A stretch of 49,179 nt of DNA from Streptomyces phaeochromogenes (GCF_001418655.1 NZ_LIQZ01000218.1:1-49179); one strand, 5' to 3'; shown: positions 35,018 through 43,470, numbered from the stretch's first letter. The notes: generated from the sequence alone by a model not told the origin. A program made the numbers and translations.

Positions 35018-35064
35018 CCCGGGTGCCAAGTAACTCGGGTGCCAAGTAACTCGGGCACCCAGCA
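35001..35064. repeat. four 16-bp tandem repeats spanning a stop codon
   Basis: Units start at 35001, 35017, 35033 and 35049 and follow ryyCGGGTGCCAAgTA. The first holds the TetR stop; the last is partly inverted (CTCGGGCACCCAGCA). A decayed unit precedes them at 34981. Confidence 0.85.
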
Positions 35065-35090
35065 ACCCCGTACACGCGACAGGAGAGTTC

Positions 35091-35855
35091 ATGTACCGCC
35101 CCCATCCCGAATACCGCGACGACTTCGCGTACGAGTCGGACGTCCCGCGGACGCACCGGCAACCGCTCGTCATCGCCCTGGCCGCCCTGTGCGCGCTGAT
35201 CCTCGTCCCCGTGGTGGTCGACCGTGTCGCGGCGGCGCGGGTGGAGTCGGGTACGGCCGAGGCGTTCCAGGAGGGCATGGGTACTCCGACGCGGCCCGAG
35301 GTCCATGTGCGCGGTTTCCCCGTGCTGACCCAGGTGGCGTCCGGCACCCTGCGGCACGTGGACATCACCGCTCGCGACATACCCGCCGACGAGGCCACCC
35401 GCCCGCTGCCGGTGACCGAACTCGACCTCAGGCTCGACGACTTGCGGAAGTCGGACGACGGCAGTGAGGCACACGCGCGCAGCGCCGAAGCGACCGCCCG
35501 GCTGTCGTACACCGACGTGTCCGACGCCCTCGGTCTTGAGGTGTCCCGGGGCGACCGGCCCGGCCGGATCAGCGCGAGGATCGCGATGCCGTTCGGCGAC
35601 GGAATCACCGTGACGGTGAAGGTGTCGGCGGTCTCCGGCAACCGCATCGCCTTCGAGGACTTCCGGGTGACGAGCGGTGTACTGCCCGACGCCGGTCAGG
35701 CACTGCTCGACAAGGTCTTCGAGGAGCCGATCCAGCTGCGGAACATCCCCGACGGCCTGACTCTTCGCTCGGTCGCCACCACGGCCGACGGCCTCACCGC
35801 CCGTTTCTCGGGCACGTCGGTCACCTTCCGCCCCGACGACGCGGCACAGAGCTGA
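35091..35855 (+). CDS. DUF2993 (LmeA-like) membrane-anchored protein
   Basis: A 254-residue protein with a short cytoplasmic N-terminus, one membrane segment (PLVIALAALCALILVPVVV, about residues 25-43) and an extracytoplasmic domain. That domain has the family's repeated Gly-x-x-x-x-V/I-D-I pattern, such as TLRHVDITARDIP and ELDLRLDDL, and a PDGLTLRSV block near the end. The family includes LmeA, linked to lipid or lipomannan handling in mycobacteria; a lipid-binding role here is only inference. ATG 35091 has AGGAGAG upstream. It is convergent with the rhodanese gene (17 bases). Confidence 0.8.
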   Translation: MYRPHPEYRDDFAYESDVPRTHRQPLVIALAALCALILVPVVVDRVAAARVESGTAEAFQEGMGTPTRPEVHVRGFPVLTQVASGTLRHVDITARDIPADEATRPLPVTELDLRLDDLRKSDDGSEAHARSAEATARLSYTDVSDALGLEVSRGDRPGRISARIAMPFGDGITVTVKVSAVSGNRIAFEDFRVTSGVLPDAGQALLDKVFEEPIQLRNIPDGLTLRSVATTADGLTARFSGTSVTFRPDDAAQS

Positions 35856-35872
35856 CCGCCCTCGCCCCCTGC

Positions 35873-36463
35873 TCAGCGGCTGCGCAGAGCGGCCAGCGTG
35901 GCCTCCCGGTCGGCCGCGCGAGGGCGGTTGTGCGGCAGTTTGCCGAGCAGGACCGCCATGGTGCAGGTGTTGGTGAGCGCGGAGAGGACCAGGCCACCCG
36001 CCACCCCGGCCGAGAGGATCTGGAACGCCGGATGTACGAGCAGTCCCAGCGTCAGTCCGGCGAGTACGAGAGTGCCGACGGTGAGGCGGACCTGACGTTC
36101 CATGGCCCAGGTGCCACGGGCAGTGGAGGCCGCGGGCCGGTCCAGGTCGTTGCCCTCGGCGGCCCACGCGGTCGTACCGCCGGCAAGGGTCGCCGCGGCG
36201 ATGCCCTCTCCGGCCAGGAGCTCGCAGGCGGCCTGGGAGCGGTTGCCGGAGGCACACACGATCAGGACGTCACCGCGCTCAGCGGCGTGCCGGAGTTCGG
36301 GCAACGCCCGCCGCACCTGGTCCAGCGGGATGTTCAGGGCGCCGGGCAGATGACCCGAGGCGTACTCGCCGGGCGTCCGTACGTCGATGACGGCGAGGTC
36401 GTGCAGCCGAGTGCGGGCCTGGCCGACGCCGAGTACGACGACGGGCGTGCGGGAAACGGTCAT
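35873..36463 (-). CDS. rhodanese domain fused to a DUF2892 membrane domain
   Basis: A 196-residue two-domain protein. Residues about 15-105 form a rhodanese with the CDC25/GlpE-like VIDVRTPGEYASGHLPGALN and the catalytic loop VCASGNRS, whose Cys accepts sulfane sulfur. Residues about 120-170 are a DUF2892-type pair of membrane helices starting at WAMERQVRLTVG. It would hold a persulfide-transferring domain at the inner face of the membrane. ATG 36463 is used; AGGAGT lies upstream. It is the third gene of the sulfur module, after a sulfite/sulfur exporter. Confidence 0.92.
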   Translation of the reverse strand: MTVSRTPVVVLGVGQARTRLHDLAVIDVRTPGEYASGHLPGALNIPLDQVRRALPELRHAAERGDVLIVCASGNRSQAACELLAGEGIAAATLAGGTTAWAAEGNDLDRPAASTARGTWAMERQVRLTVGTLVLAGLTLGLLVHPAFQILSAGVAGGLVLSALTNTCTMAVLLGKLPHNRPRAADREATLAALRSR

Positions 36464-36584
36464 GGCTGAGGTACTCCTGTTGTGTTCGGAGGTGCTGGGG
36501 GTACGGGGTGTACTGGAGGTAGGTACGGGGGCACTGGAGTGATCTAGTGGCTGTGGCTGTGGCTGTGGCTGTGGCCGGAGCCCG
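36464..36584. other. spacer with a short GGCTGT array
   Basis: 121 bases between the exporter and the rhodanese gene. It holds four CTGTGG hexamers (about 36550-36574). In the minus-strand frame next to the exporter they read as a His-Ser tail, but the exporter stops before them. Confidence 0.6.
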
Positions 36585-37331
36585 TCACACCACCGTGTCG
36601 ATGAGCATGAGTGCGGCCACCGCGAGCAGCACCAGGGCGAAGACCCGTTGGAGCGTCGGGCCGGACACCTTCGCGGCGAGGCGTTTGCCGTCCCAGGCGC
36701 CGAGGATCGCGGCCCCGGCGAAGGGGGCGATGACGGCCCAGTCCAGGCCGTCGGCCGTACCGGCGCGCATCACGAGCGCGGCGAGCGAGTTGACGGTGAT
36801 CACGAGCAGGCTGGTGCCCACCGCCTCCCTCATCCGCAGTCCGAGTACGCCCACGAGCGCCGGTACGGCGAGGAAGCCGCCCCCGACTCCGAGTACGCCG
36901 GTGACCGCGCCGAGCCCGCCACCGGCCGCCGCGGCCCGCCCGGACCGGACCGGCCGGGCGTCGTCCGAACTCTTCCGGGCGCGCAGCATGCGTACCGCCG
37001 CCACCGCCGCGACCACGGCGAAGGAGCCGGTCAGCGCGGCGGCGGGCAGCCTCCCCGCGACCGCGCCGCCCAGCAGCGCCGGGCCGATGCCCGCCGCCGC
37101 GAACAGCGCTCCCGTACGCCAGCGGACCTGGCCGTCGCGTGCGTGGCCGGACAGTGCCGTGGCCGAGGTGGCGGTCACGATGACGAGGCTCGCGGTGCTG
37201 GCCGCGACCGGGGTGAAACCGAGCAGATAGATCAGGGCGGGAACGGCCAGGACACTGCCGCCGCCCCCGAGCGCACCGAGCGCCAGCCCGATGACGGCAC
37301 CGGCCGTCAGGGCGAGTATGAGAGGGCTCAC
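36585..37331 (-). CDS. TauE/SafE-family sulfur-anion exporter
   Basis: A 248-residue integral membrane protein with two homologous halves, each starting with a Gly-rich GxxxGxxxGGGGxxLAVPAL motif (LGALGGGGSVLAVPALIYLLG near residue 18 and GVLGVGGGFLAVPALVGVLG near 147). The family moves sulfite, sulfoacetate or related anions. GTG 37331 is used; no strong ribosome site is seen. The start lies next to a 9-bp hairpin (37336-37364) that could limit its translation. It lies between the MBL-rhodanese gene and the rhodanese-DUF2892 gene on the same strand, fitting export of sulfite or thiosulfate made by sulfide oxidation. Confidence 0.9.
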   Translation of the reverse strand: MSPLILALTAGAVIGLALGALGGGGSVLAVPALIYLLGFTPVAASTASLVIVTATSATALSGHARDGQVRWRTGALFAAAGIGPALLGGAVAGRLPAAALTGSFAVVAAVAAVRMLRARKSSDDARPVRSGRAAAAGGGLGAVTGVLGVGGGFLAVPALVGVLGLRMREAVGTSLLVITVNSLAALVMRAGTADGLDWAVIAPFAGAAILGAWDGKRLAAKVSGPTLQRVFALVLLAVAALMLIDTVV

Positions 37332-37335
37332 GCCA

Positions 37336-37364
37336 CCGTGCCGATCTCAAGACTGTCGGCACGG
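37336..37364 (-). promoter_or_regulatory. hairpin just before the TauE start
   Basis: CCGTGCCGA (37336-37344) and TCGGCACGG (37356-37364) form a perfect 9-bp stem with an 11-base loop, 4 bases upstream of the GTG on the minus strand. A third copy, TCGGCACGG, lies at about 37397-37405 and could compete for pairing. Confidence 0.5.
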
Positions 37365-37503
37365 CCGGGAACACAGGGCAATGGGAGGGGCTGCATCGGC
37401 ACGGTCTCGCTTCTTTCTGGTGACGGAGGGCGGATGCCGCGCGAAGGCTGAGCTCGCGCAAGCGCTGACCCGCACAAGGACTGGCCCTCGTACCGATGCG
37501 TGT

Positions 37504-38889
37504 TCAGGCGGTCCGGACGGTGAGGCCGGCCTTCTCCGCCGCGGTGAACGCGTCGTCCACGGCAACGACTTCACGGCCCGCCGCGTCCAGCAGGGAGGCG
37601 GCGATGGCGGCGCGCATACCGCCCGCGCAGTGCACCCACACCTCGCCCGCGGGAATCTCGCCGAGCCGCCCGTGCAGGGCGTGGACCGGGATGTGGACCG
37701 AGCCCTCGATGAAGCCGCGGGCGCGTTCGGACGACCGCCGGACGTCGAGTACGACGAGGCTGTCACCGGGGTGCCGACCGGTGACAGCGGTGACGTCGGC
37801 GAGGTCGGCAAACGTGGCCCGGCGGAAGGCGGCCAGGGGCTCGCCCTCGCGTACCCACGTCGAGGGTTCACCCGTGGCTGCGGCAGCCGGGCGGTCGATG
37901 CCGACCCGGACCAACTCGCGCTGGGCGGCGGCCAGTTGCCCGGCCGATTCGGCGAGGAGTGTCACCGGCCTGCCCCAGGGGATCAACCAGGCCAGATAGG
38001 TGGCCAGTTGACCCTCGGCCTCGAAGTTGAGCGAGCCCGCGACATGCCCTTCGGCGAACGCGACCCGGTTGCGCAGATCGACCACCCACTCCCCCGCGGC
38101 CAGCCGGGCGGCGATCTCGTCGGCGTCGGCCACGGCCGGTGGGGTGAGGTCGACGGGCGCGGGCCCCGCGGCGTTGGCCGGACCCATGTGCGCGTAGTAG
38201 GCGGGGACTTCGTCCAGCCCTGCCAGCAGGTCGGCGACGAAGGTGTCCACGTCCCGGGTGAGCGCCTCGTTGGCCGACTTCTCCTTGCCGATGGTGGTGG
38301 CACTGCCCTCGGCCCGGCCGGCGGAACAGAAGCTGCCGAAGCCGTGGGTGGGCAACACCGCCGTCTCGTCGGGGAGTTCGTCCGCGAGTCGGTGGGCGGA
38401 GGCGTGCTGGGCGCGGGCGAGGTCCTCGGTCAGGCGCGGCTCGACGAGGTCGGGGCGCCCGACCGTGCCGATGAGCAGCGACCCACCCGTGAAGACCGCG
38501 ACCACCGCCCCGCCCTCCTCCAGGACGTACGAGGTGTGGTGCGGGGTGTGGCCGGGGGTCGCGAGCGCACGCAGGGCCAGACCCGCATCGGCGTCGACGA
38601 CCGTGCTGTCCCCGTCGCGTACCGGGGTCCGCTCGAAGGAGACGCGGGCCCCGGCCGGAACGAGGTACACCGCGCCCGTGAGCCGGGCCAGCTCCGGACC
38701 GCCGGTGACGTAGTCGTTGTGCACATGTGTCTCGACCACATGCGATATCCGCACGCCCCGCCTGGCCGCCGCCGCGATCACCCGGTCGACGTCACGCGGC
38801 GGATCGATCACCACGGCCTCCCGCCCGCCGCCCGCCAGGTAGCTGCGGTTGCCGAGCCCCGCCACCTCGATGGTGTCGACGAAGAACAT
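37504..38889 (-). CDS. MBL-fold (persulfide dioxygenase-like) protein fused to two rhodanese domains
   Basis: A 461-residue fusion. Residues 1-240 are a metallo-beta-lactamase domain of the ETHE1/persulfide dioxygenase branch: ETHVHNDYVTGG, TPGHTPHHTSYVL and PTHGFGSFC. The Asp usually found after strand 'FTG' is replaced by Gly (VFTGGSLLIG), and the final His of HxHxDH is Tyr. Residues about 265-345 form a rhodanese whose loop (LLAESAGQ) has no Cys. Residues about 370-455 form a second rhodanese with the catalytic loop VHCAGGMRA. Such fusions oxidise glutathione- or other persulfides and pass on sulfur. ATG 38889 is chosen since AGGAG is 8 bases upstream; a GTG 9 bases earlier overlaps that site. 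Confidence 0.9.
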   Translation of the reverse strand: MFFVDTIEVAGLGNRSYLAGGGREAVVIDPPRDVDRVIAAAARRGVRISHVVETHVHNDYVTGGPELARLTGAVYLVPAGARVSFERTPVRDGDSTVVDADAGLALRALATPGHTPHHTSYVLEEGGAVVAVFTGGSLLIGTVGRPDLVEPRLTEDLARAQHASAHRLADELPDETAVLPTHGFGSFCSAGRAEGSATTIGKEKSANEALTRDVDTFVADLLAGLDEVPAYYAHMGPANAAGPAPVDLTPPAVADADEIAARLAAGEWVVDLRNRVAFAEGHVAGSLNFEAEGQLATYLAWLIPWGRPVTLLAESAGQLAAAQRELVRVGIDRPAAAATGEPSTWVREGEPLAAFRRATFADLADVTAVTGRHPGDSLVVLDVRRSSERARGFIEGSVHIPVHALHGRLGEIPAGEVWVHCAGGMRAAIAASLLDAAGREVVAVDDAFTAAEKAGLTVRTA

Positions 38890-38915
38890 GTCGGGCACTC
38901 CTTCCGAACGGAAAT

Positions 38916-38962
38916 TACCCCCGGGGGTATATGAGGGACACTAGCATGTACCCCCGGGGGTA
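38916..38962. promoter_or_regulatory. two identical CsoR/CstR-like operators
   Basis: TACCCCCGGGGGTA occurs at 38916-38929 and again at 38949-38962, both flanked by A/T (ATTAC..GTATAT and GTAC..GTATTT). The spacing is 33 bp, three helical turns. G/C tracts flanked by TA/AT are the binding pattern of the CsoR family, whose CstR branch senses persulfide. They lie 26 bases upstream of the MBL-rhodanese start, so that operon is the expected target. No csoR/cstR gene is in the window. Confidence 0.85.
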
Positions 38963-38998
38963 TTTGAAAGCTGTTCGAAAGGCTGGGGAACGGGCCGG

Positions 38999-39661
38999 TC
39001 AGGCGGCCCGGTCGCGCGGCTCGAACGCGGGATCCGCGTGCCCGCGTGCGGCCGGTACGGCCGATGCGGCCGGTCCGTCGGCCTCGGCGAGCAGCTCGAC
39101 AAGGGTGGCGCGGGCGCGGGACACGCGGGAGCGGACGGTTCCGACGGGGCAGTCGCTGAGCTGGGCCGCCTCGGCGTACGGCAGCCCCATCAGCTGGGTG
39201 AGCACGAACGCCTCACGCCGCTCGTCGGGCAGCGCGGCCAGCAGATCGAGGAGCGCGACCCCGTCGTCGAAGCCGGGCAGGCCGTGCGGCTGGGCGTGTT
39301 CGACCGTCAGCCGCCAGTCCTGTACGTCGGACAGCCTCGGCCGGGCGGCGGCGTACCGGAAGCTGTCGATCACCGCGCGGCGAGCGATGGACAGCAGCCA
39401 CGTACGGGCCGAACAACGCCCCTCGAACCGGTGCAGGCTGCCGAGTGCCCGCAGGAACGTGTCCTGGGCCAGGTCGTCGGCGGCCTGCGGGTCGGCGGAG
39501 AGATGGGCGACATAGCGCACGACGTCGCGGTGCAGGGCGCGGACGAAACGCTCGACCGCGTCCGGGTCGCCGCCGCGGGCGGCCAGCGCCCAGGCGGTTA
39601 TCGACTCGTCACTTCTGTCATGCGATCTGTCGTGCGAAGCGGGCAGGGCTGGAGTGATCAC
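38999..39661 (-). CDS. ECF-type RNA polymerase sigma factor
   Basis: A 220-residue sigma-70 family protein with region 2 (VRYVAHLSADPQAADDLAQDTFLRALGSLHRF...ARTWLLSIARRAVIDSFR, about residues 50-105) and region 4 (LLAALPDERREAFVLTQLMGLPYAEAAQLSDCPVGTVRSRVSRARA). There is no region 1 or 3. GTG 39661 has AAGGA 6 bases upstream; an ATG 21 bases earlier has none. It lies at the end of the copper gene run on the same strand. No anti-sigma factor was seen beside it, although the two membrane proteins upstream could play that part (speculation). Confidence 0.93.
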   Translation of the reverse strand: MITPALPASHDRSHDRSDESITAWALAARGGDPDAVERFVRALHRDVVRYVAHLSADPQAADDLAQDTFLRALGSLHRFEGRCSARTWLLSIARRAVIDSFRYAAARPRLSDVQDWRLTVEHAQPHGLPGFDDGVALLDLLAALPDERREAFVLTQLMGLPYAEAAQLSDCPVGTVRSRVSRARATLVELLAEADGPAASAVPAARGHADPAFEPRDRAA

Positions 39662-39870
39662 CAGTGGTCCTTCTCGGGTCATCCGGGATCCGGACCGACG
39701 GCGCGCGTGAGTACGTGCGCATGTGGGCCATGGGCGCGTGGGCGCCTTGGTTCCGCGTGGGCACGTGGACGGTTGGCGCATCGGTCCGGCGCGTGGGGTG
39801 CGGCCGGCCGTACGGGAGGTACGGCCGGTGCCCGAGGCACGCGGGGAGGCGCCTCGGGGATCCGGCTGTC

Positions 39871-40614
39871 TCAGGCGACAGCGGTCCCGACGGGCGGACC
39901 TCGTGAGGTGATCGCGTGGACGAGAAGGAGCCGCCGCGGCGAGCGGTCCGGGGAGCGGCGGGGTACGCGGACGCGCGGCCGGTGCGGCGGTGCGGGCATG
40001 GCGTGCAGCAGCAACCGCAGCGGTGCGGCGAGTCGGCCGGCCACGGCCCGCAGGATGCGAAAGGCCGCGCGCTCGCCGTACGCGAGCCACAGACCGCACA
40101 GCAGCGCGGCCAGCAGATGGGCGGCAAGCATGCCGAGCGACGACATGCCGTCCATGTCGTGCGCCGGGTGAGCCATGGGTCCAGAACCCATGTGTCCCAT
40201 GTCCATGGCGTCCGTGGAACCCGTGTGTACGGAGCCCATGTGCACGGAATCCATGGCTGCAGCGCCCATGTGTTCGGAATCCATGCCCCGCCCGGCGGAG
40301 CCCATCGGCATCGAGCCCCCGCCGCCCGAGCCCATCGAACCCCAGGCCACCGGCGGCGCGGCCGACTGGGCGAGCGAGAACCCGGTGTGGAGCAGCCCTT
40401 GGGCGACGACCACCACGGTCACGATCAGCGGCAGTCCGCGCTCACGGGCGGCCAGGCACCAGCCCGCACCGCCGGTCACCACTCCCCCGGCGGCCATCGT
40501 CCACCAGGGCACCGAGGAGCCGGACATCATCACGTGCCCGAGGGCGGCGAGCACGACGCAGACGGCCGCGAACACCACAGCCCGTACCTCGCGTATCCCC
40601 CGCCCCGCGGTCAT
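39871..40614 (-). CDS. DUF5134-type membrane protein with a Met/His-rich loop
   Basis: A 247-residue protein with about five hydrophobic segments (for example VFAAVCVVLAALGHVMM, LIVTVVVVAQGLLHTGF and GMLAAHLLAALLCGLWLAY). Between segments, residues about 95-165 form a loop packed with Met and His, as in DSVHMGSVHTG and MDMGHMGSGPMAHPAHDMDGM. Such methionine motifs bind Cu(I) or Ag(I). ATG 40614 follows GAGG by 6 bases and lies 40 bases after the PCuAC-like gene. A role in copper binding at the membrane is inferred from the loop and the neighbours. Confidence 0.8.
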   Translation of the reverse strand: MTAGRGIREVRAVVFAAVCVVLAALGHVMMSGSSVPWWTMAAGGVVTGGAGWCLAARERGLPLIVTVVVVAQGLLHTGFSLAQSAAPPVAWGSMGSGGGGSMPMGSAGRGMDSEHMGAAAMDSVHMGSVHTGSTDAMDMGHMGSGPMAHPAHDMDGMSSLGMLAAHLLAALLCGLWLAYGERAAFRILRAVAGRLAAPLRLLLHAMPAPPHRPRVRVPRRSPDRSPRRLLLVHAITSRGPPVGTAVA

Positions 40615-40654
40615 GACCGGCCTCGGCCTCGTCCTCGCATCCGCCGGCCGGTTG

Positions 40655-41218
40655 TCACGGTGAGGCACGTACGTCGCCCGGGCTGACCACGACCGCCTCC
40701 ACCGTGACCGGTCCGCTGCGCCGGAAGTGCAGCGTGAACGGGACCGGATCGCCGAGTTCCCAGCGCGCGCCCGCGCGCAGGATCACGTCGAGGCCGTGCG
40801 GGGACATGGTGAGGCTGCCGTGGGCAGGGACGGCGGCCGAGTCCACCTCGTCCCGGTACGCGGCGCCGCCGCCCGTGGTGCGGTGACGCCCGAGCGTGAC
40901 CTCACCGCCGACGCCGGGCGAGGAGACGCGGACGAGCCGGTCGTCCGCGTCCCCGGAGTTGGTGATCCGGAAGAACGCGGCGGTGTCCCGGGTGTCGCCG
41001 TACGGGAGGAAGACGCGTCCGGCGGTGATCTCGATCCGCGCCGGGTCGCCCGCTCGGCCGGCGGCGACCCAGGTGCTCAGGGCACCGAGCGCGACGCTGC
41101 ACGCGGCGACGGGTGCGAGCGCGGTGAGCAGGGTGTCGGTGAGGCGGCGGCGGGTCGGACGCCACGGATGCAGGTCGGTCGTCCGCGTCATCGTCTGCCG
41201 GTCGGTCGTCCGCGTCAT
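40655..41218 (-). CDS. PCuAC-like (DUF461) copper chaperone family protein
   Basis: A 187-residue protein: a basic N-terminus, one membrane/signal segment (TALAPVAACSVALGALSTWVA, about residues 30-50) and a beta-rich domain of the periplasmic copper chaperone family (RVFLPYGDTRDTAAFFRITN, VPAHGSLTMSPHGLDVILRAG, DPVPFTLHF). The canonical Met/His ligands are not all there: the usual G-x-H-L-M-L strand reads GLDVIL. ATG 41218 overlaps the copA stop (ATGA). A 27-bp tandem duplication repeats the start region, so a second ATG (41191) exists 9 codons in. It would deliver or buffer copper outside the membrane. Confidence 0.82.
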   Translation of the reverse strand: MTRTTDRQTMTRTTDLHPWRPTRRRLTDTLLTALAPVAACSVALGALSTWVAAGRAGDPARIEITAGRVFLPYGDTRDTAAFFRITNSGDADDRLVRVSSPGVGGEVTLGRHRTTGGGAAYRDEVDSAAVPAHGSLTMSPHGLDVILRAGARWELGDPVPFTLHFRRSGPVTVEAVVVSPGDVRASP

Positions 41219-41226
41219 CGTGTGCG
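41173..41226. repeat. 27-bp tandem duplication covering a start codon
   Basis: 41173-41199 and 41200-41226 match at 25 of 27 bases. On the minus strand each holds ATGACGCGGACGACCGAC, so the PCuAC-like gene has two start regions and the end of copA is duplicated as well. Confidence 0.9.
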
Positions 41227-43470
41227 GCTCCGGGGTCGCGTCGGCTGCCAGGCGCGCAGCCGCAGGCTGTTGCCGACCACGAGCAGGGAACTCACCGACA
41301 TGGCCGCCGCGGCCACCATCGGATTGAGCAGGCCCACCATGGCGAGCGGCACGGTCACGGCGTTGTAGCCGAAGGCCCACAGGAGGTTGACCCTGATGGT
41401 GCCGAGCGTCCGACGGGCGAGTCGTACGGCGTCTCCCAGGGCCTCGATGTCACCGCGTACGAGCGTCACGTCGGCGGCTCCGATGGCCGCGTCCGTCCCG
41501 CCGCCCATGGCGATCCCCAGGTCGGCGCCGGCCAGCGCGGCGGCGTCGTTCACACCGTCACCGACGACCGCGACCCGGTGGCCGTCCTCCCTCAACTCCC
41601 TTACGAGAGCGGCCTTTTGATCGGGGGTGCAGCGGGCGTGCACCTCCTCGATGCCTAGCGCGGACGCGACGGCCCGGGCCGGGGCCTCCCGGTCCCCGGT
41701 GGCGAGCACCGGCCGCACCCCCAGCCTCCGCAGCCGGTCCACCGCCCGGTAGCTCCCGGGCCGCACTACGTCACCGACCTCGATCAGCGCCTCGGCCACC
41801 CCGTCCACCAGGACGACGACCGGCGTGTACGCGGCGGCCTCCGCCACCGGCAGCGCGTTCGCGAGCGCCGGCGGCAACTCCTCGTCCGGCGCGAGGACTT
41901 CGACCAGCCTGCCCTCGACCCGGCCCCGGACACCGCGGCCCGCCTCGGCGCTGAACTCCCCCACGTCCGGCAACGGCCGCTCGGGCAGGGTCCGTTGTGC
42001 GTACGCGACGATCGCGCGCCCCAGCGGATGCTCGGAGCCCTGTTCCACCGCCCCGGCCAGCCGCAGCACCGTCTCCCGCCCGAGTCCACCGGGCACGGCG
42101 GTGACCCGGGCGACGCTCATGTGGCCGGAGGTGAGGGTGCCGGTCTTGTCGAGTACGACCGTGTCGATGTGCTGGAGCGACTCCAGGGCCTGCGGTCCGC
42201 CGACCAGGACGCCCAGTTGGGCGCCGCGCCCGGTGGCGGCCATGAGCGCGGTCGGCGTCGCCAGACCCAGCGCACACGGACAGGCCACGACCAGCACCGC
42301 CACGCACGCGGTGACCGCCGCCTGCGGATCGGCTCCCGCGCCGAGCCAGAACCCGAGCACGGTCACGGCGAGCGCCAGCACCACCGGCACGAACACCCCG
42401 GCCACCGCGTCGGCCAGCCGCTGAGCGCGCGCCTTCCCCGCCTGAGCATCCGTCACCAGCTTGGTGATACGGGCGAGTTGCGTGTCGGCGCCGACCGCCG
42501 TGGCCCGTACGAGCAGCAGCCCGCCCGCGTTGACGGCCCCGCCCACCACCGCCGAGCCCGGACCGACCTCGACCGGCTCGCTCTCGCCCGTGACCAGGGA
42601 CAGGTCCACGGCGGAACTGCCCTCCGTCACCTCCCCGTCGGTGGCAACCCGCTCCCCGGGACGTACGACGAAGACGTGCCCCGTCCTCAACTGCTCGACG
42701 GGCAGCAGACGTTCGGAGCCACCCTCGCGTACCGAGACATCCTTGGCGGCGAGTTGGGCGAGCGACCGCAGTGCCGCCCCCGTCCCGTGCCGGGCCCGTG
42801 CCTCCAGGAAACGCCCGGCCAGCACGAACAGCGGTACTCCCACGGCCGCTTCGAGATAGATGTGCGCGGCGCCCTCCGACGCCGAGGGCAGCAGGCTGAA
42901 CGGCATCCGCATCCCGGGCTCGCCCGCGCCGCCGAGGAACAGCGCGTACGCCGACCAGGAGAAGGAGGCCACGACACCCAGGGAGACCAGCGTGTCCATG
43001 GTCGCCGTCGAGTGCCGCAGCCCGCGCAACGCCCGTACGTGGAACGGCCAGGAGCTCCACACCGCGACCGGGGCGGCCAGTACGAAGCACAGCCACTGCC
43101 AGTTGCGGAACTGCCAGGCGGGCACCATCGACAGGACGAGCACCGGCACGGCGAGCAGCGCCGTGACCGTCAGCCGCTCGCGCTCCCGCCGGGTGTCGAC
43201 GGACTCGGGCTCGTCCCCGCCTTCCGGCTGCTCGGGTGGGGCGGGGAGGGTTGCCGTGTAGCCGGCCTTCTCGACCGTGGCGACGAGTTCCTCGGGAGGG
43301 ACATGGGCCGGATGGCTCACCCGGGCCCGCCCGGTGGCCAGGTTGACGGTCGCGGTGACACCGACCAGCTTGGCGAGCTTCTTCTCGACACGGTTCACAC
43401 AGGCCGCGCAGGTCATCCCGCCGACGGTCAGGTCGGTCGTCATGACCACGGCCACCGGTTCGGCACTCAT
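41215..43470 (-). CDS. copA: copper-exporting P1B-type ATPase
   Basis: A 751-residue heavy-metal ATPase. An N-terminal HMA domain has the metal site GMTCAAC (about residue 18). The transmembrane metal motif is VACPCALG (CPC, marking Cu(I)/Ag(I) transport), the phosphorylation site is DKTGTLTSG, and the hinge is GDGVNDAAALAGADLGIAMGGGTD. An Asp/Glu-rich linker lies between HMA and helix 1. ATG 43470 overlaps the upstream small-protein stop, and its stop overlaps the PCuAC-like start. It pumps Cu(I) out of the cytoplasm. Confidence 0.95.
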   Translation of the reverse strand: MSAEPVAVVMTTDLTVGGMTCAACVNRVEKKLAKLVGVTATVNLATGRARVSHPAHVPPEELVATVEKAGYTATLPAPPEQPEGGDEPESVDTRRERERLTVTALLAVPVLVLSMVPAWQFRNWQWLCFVLAAPVAVWSSWPFHVRALRGLRHSTATMDTLVSLGVVASFSWSAYALFLGGAGEPGMRMPFSLLPSASEGAAHIYLEAAVGVPLFVLAGRFLEARARHGTGAALRSLAQLAAKDVSVREGGSERLLPVEQLRTGHVFVVRPGERVATDGEVTEGSSAVDLSLVTGESEPVEVGPGSAVVGGAVNAGGLLLVRATAVGADTQLARITKLVTDAQAGKARAQRLADAVAGVFVPVVLALAVTVLGFWLGAGADPQAAVTACVAVLVVACPCALGLATPTALMAATGRGAQLGVLVGGPQALESLQHIDTVVLDKTGTLTSGHMSVARVTAVPGGLGRETVLRLAGAVEQGSEHPLGRAIVAYAQRTLPERPLPDVGEFSAEAGRGVRGRVEGRLVEVLAPDEELPPALANALPVAEAAAYTPVVVLVDGVAEALIEVGDVVRPGSYRAVDRLRRLGVRPVLATGDREAPARAVASALGIEEVHARCTPDQKAALVRELREDGHRVAVVGDGVNDAAALAGADLGIAMGGGTDAAIGAADVTLVRGDIEALGDAVRLARRTLGTIRVNLLWAFGYNAVTVPLAMVGLLNPMVAAAAMSVSSLLVVGNSLRLRAWQPTRPRSRTR

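Noticed and set aside
36544..36580. A His-Ser-His-Ser metal-binding tail on the TauE protein
   Set aside because: The run is in a different frame from the exporter, which stops at 36585; it comes from a CTGTGG hexamer array in the spacer.
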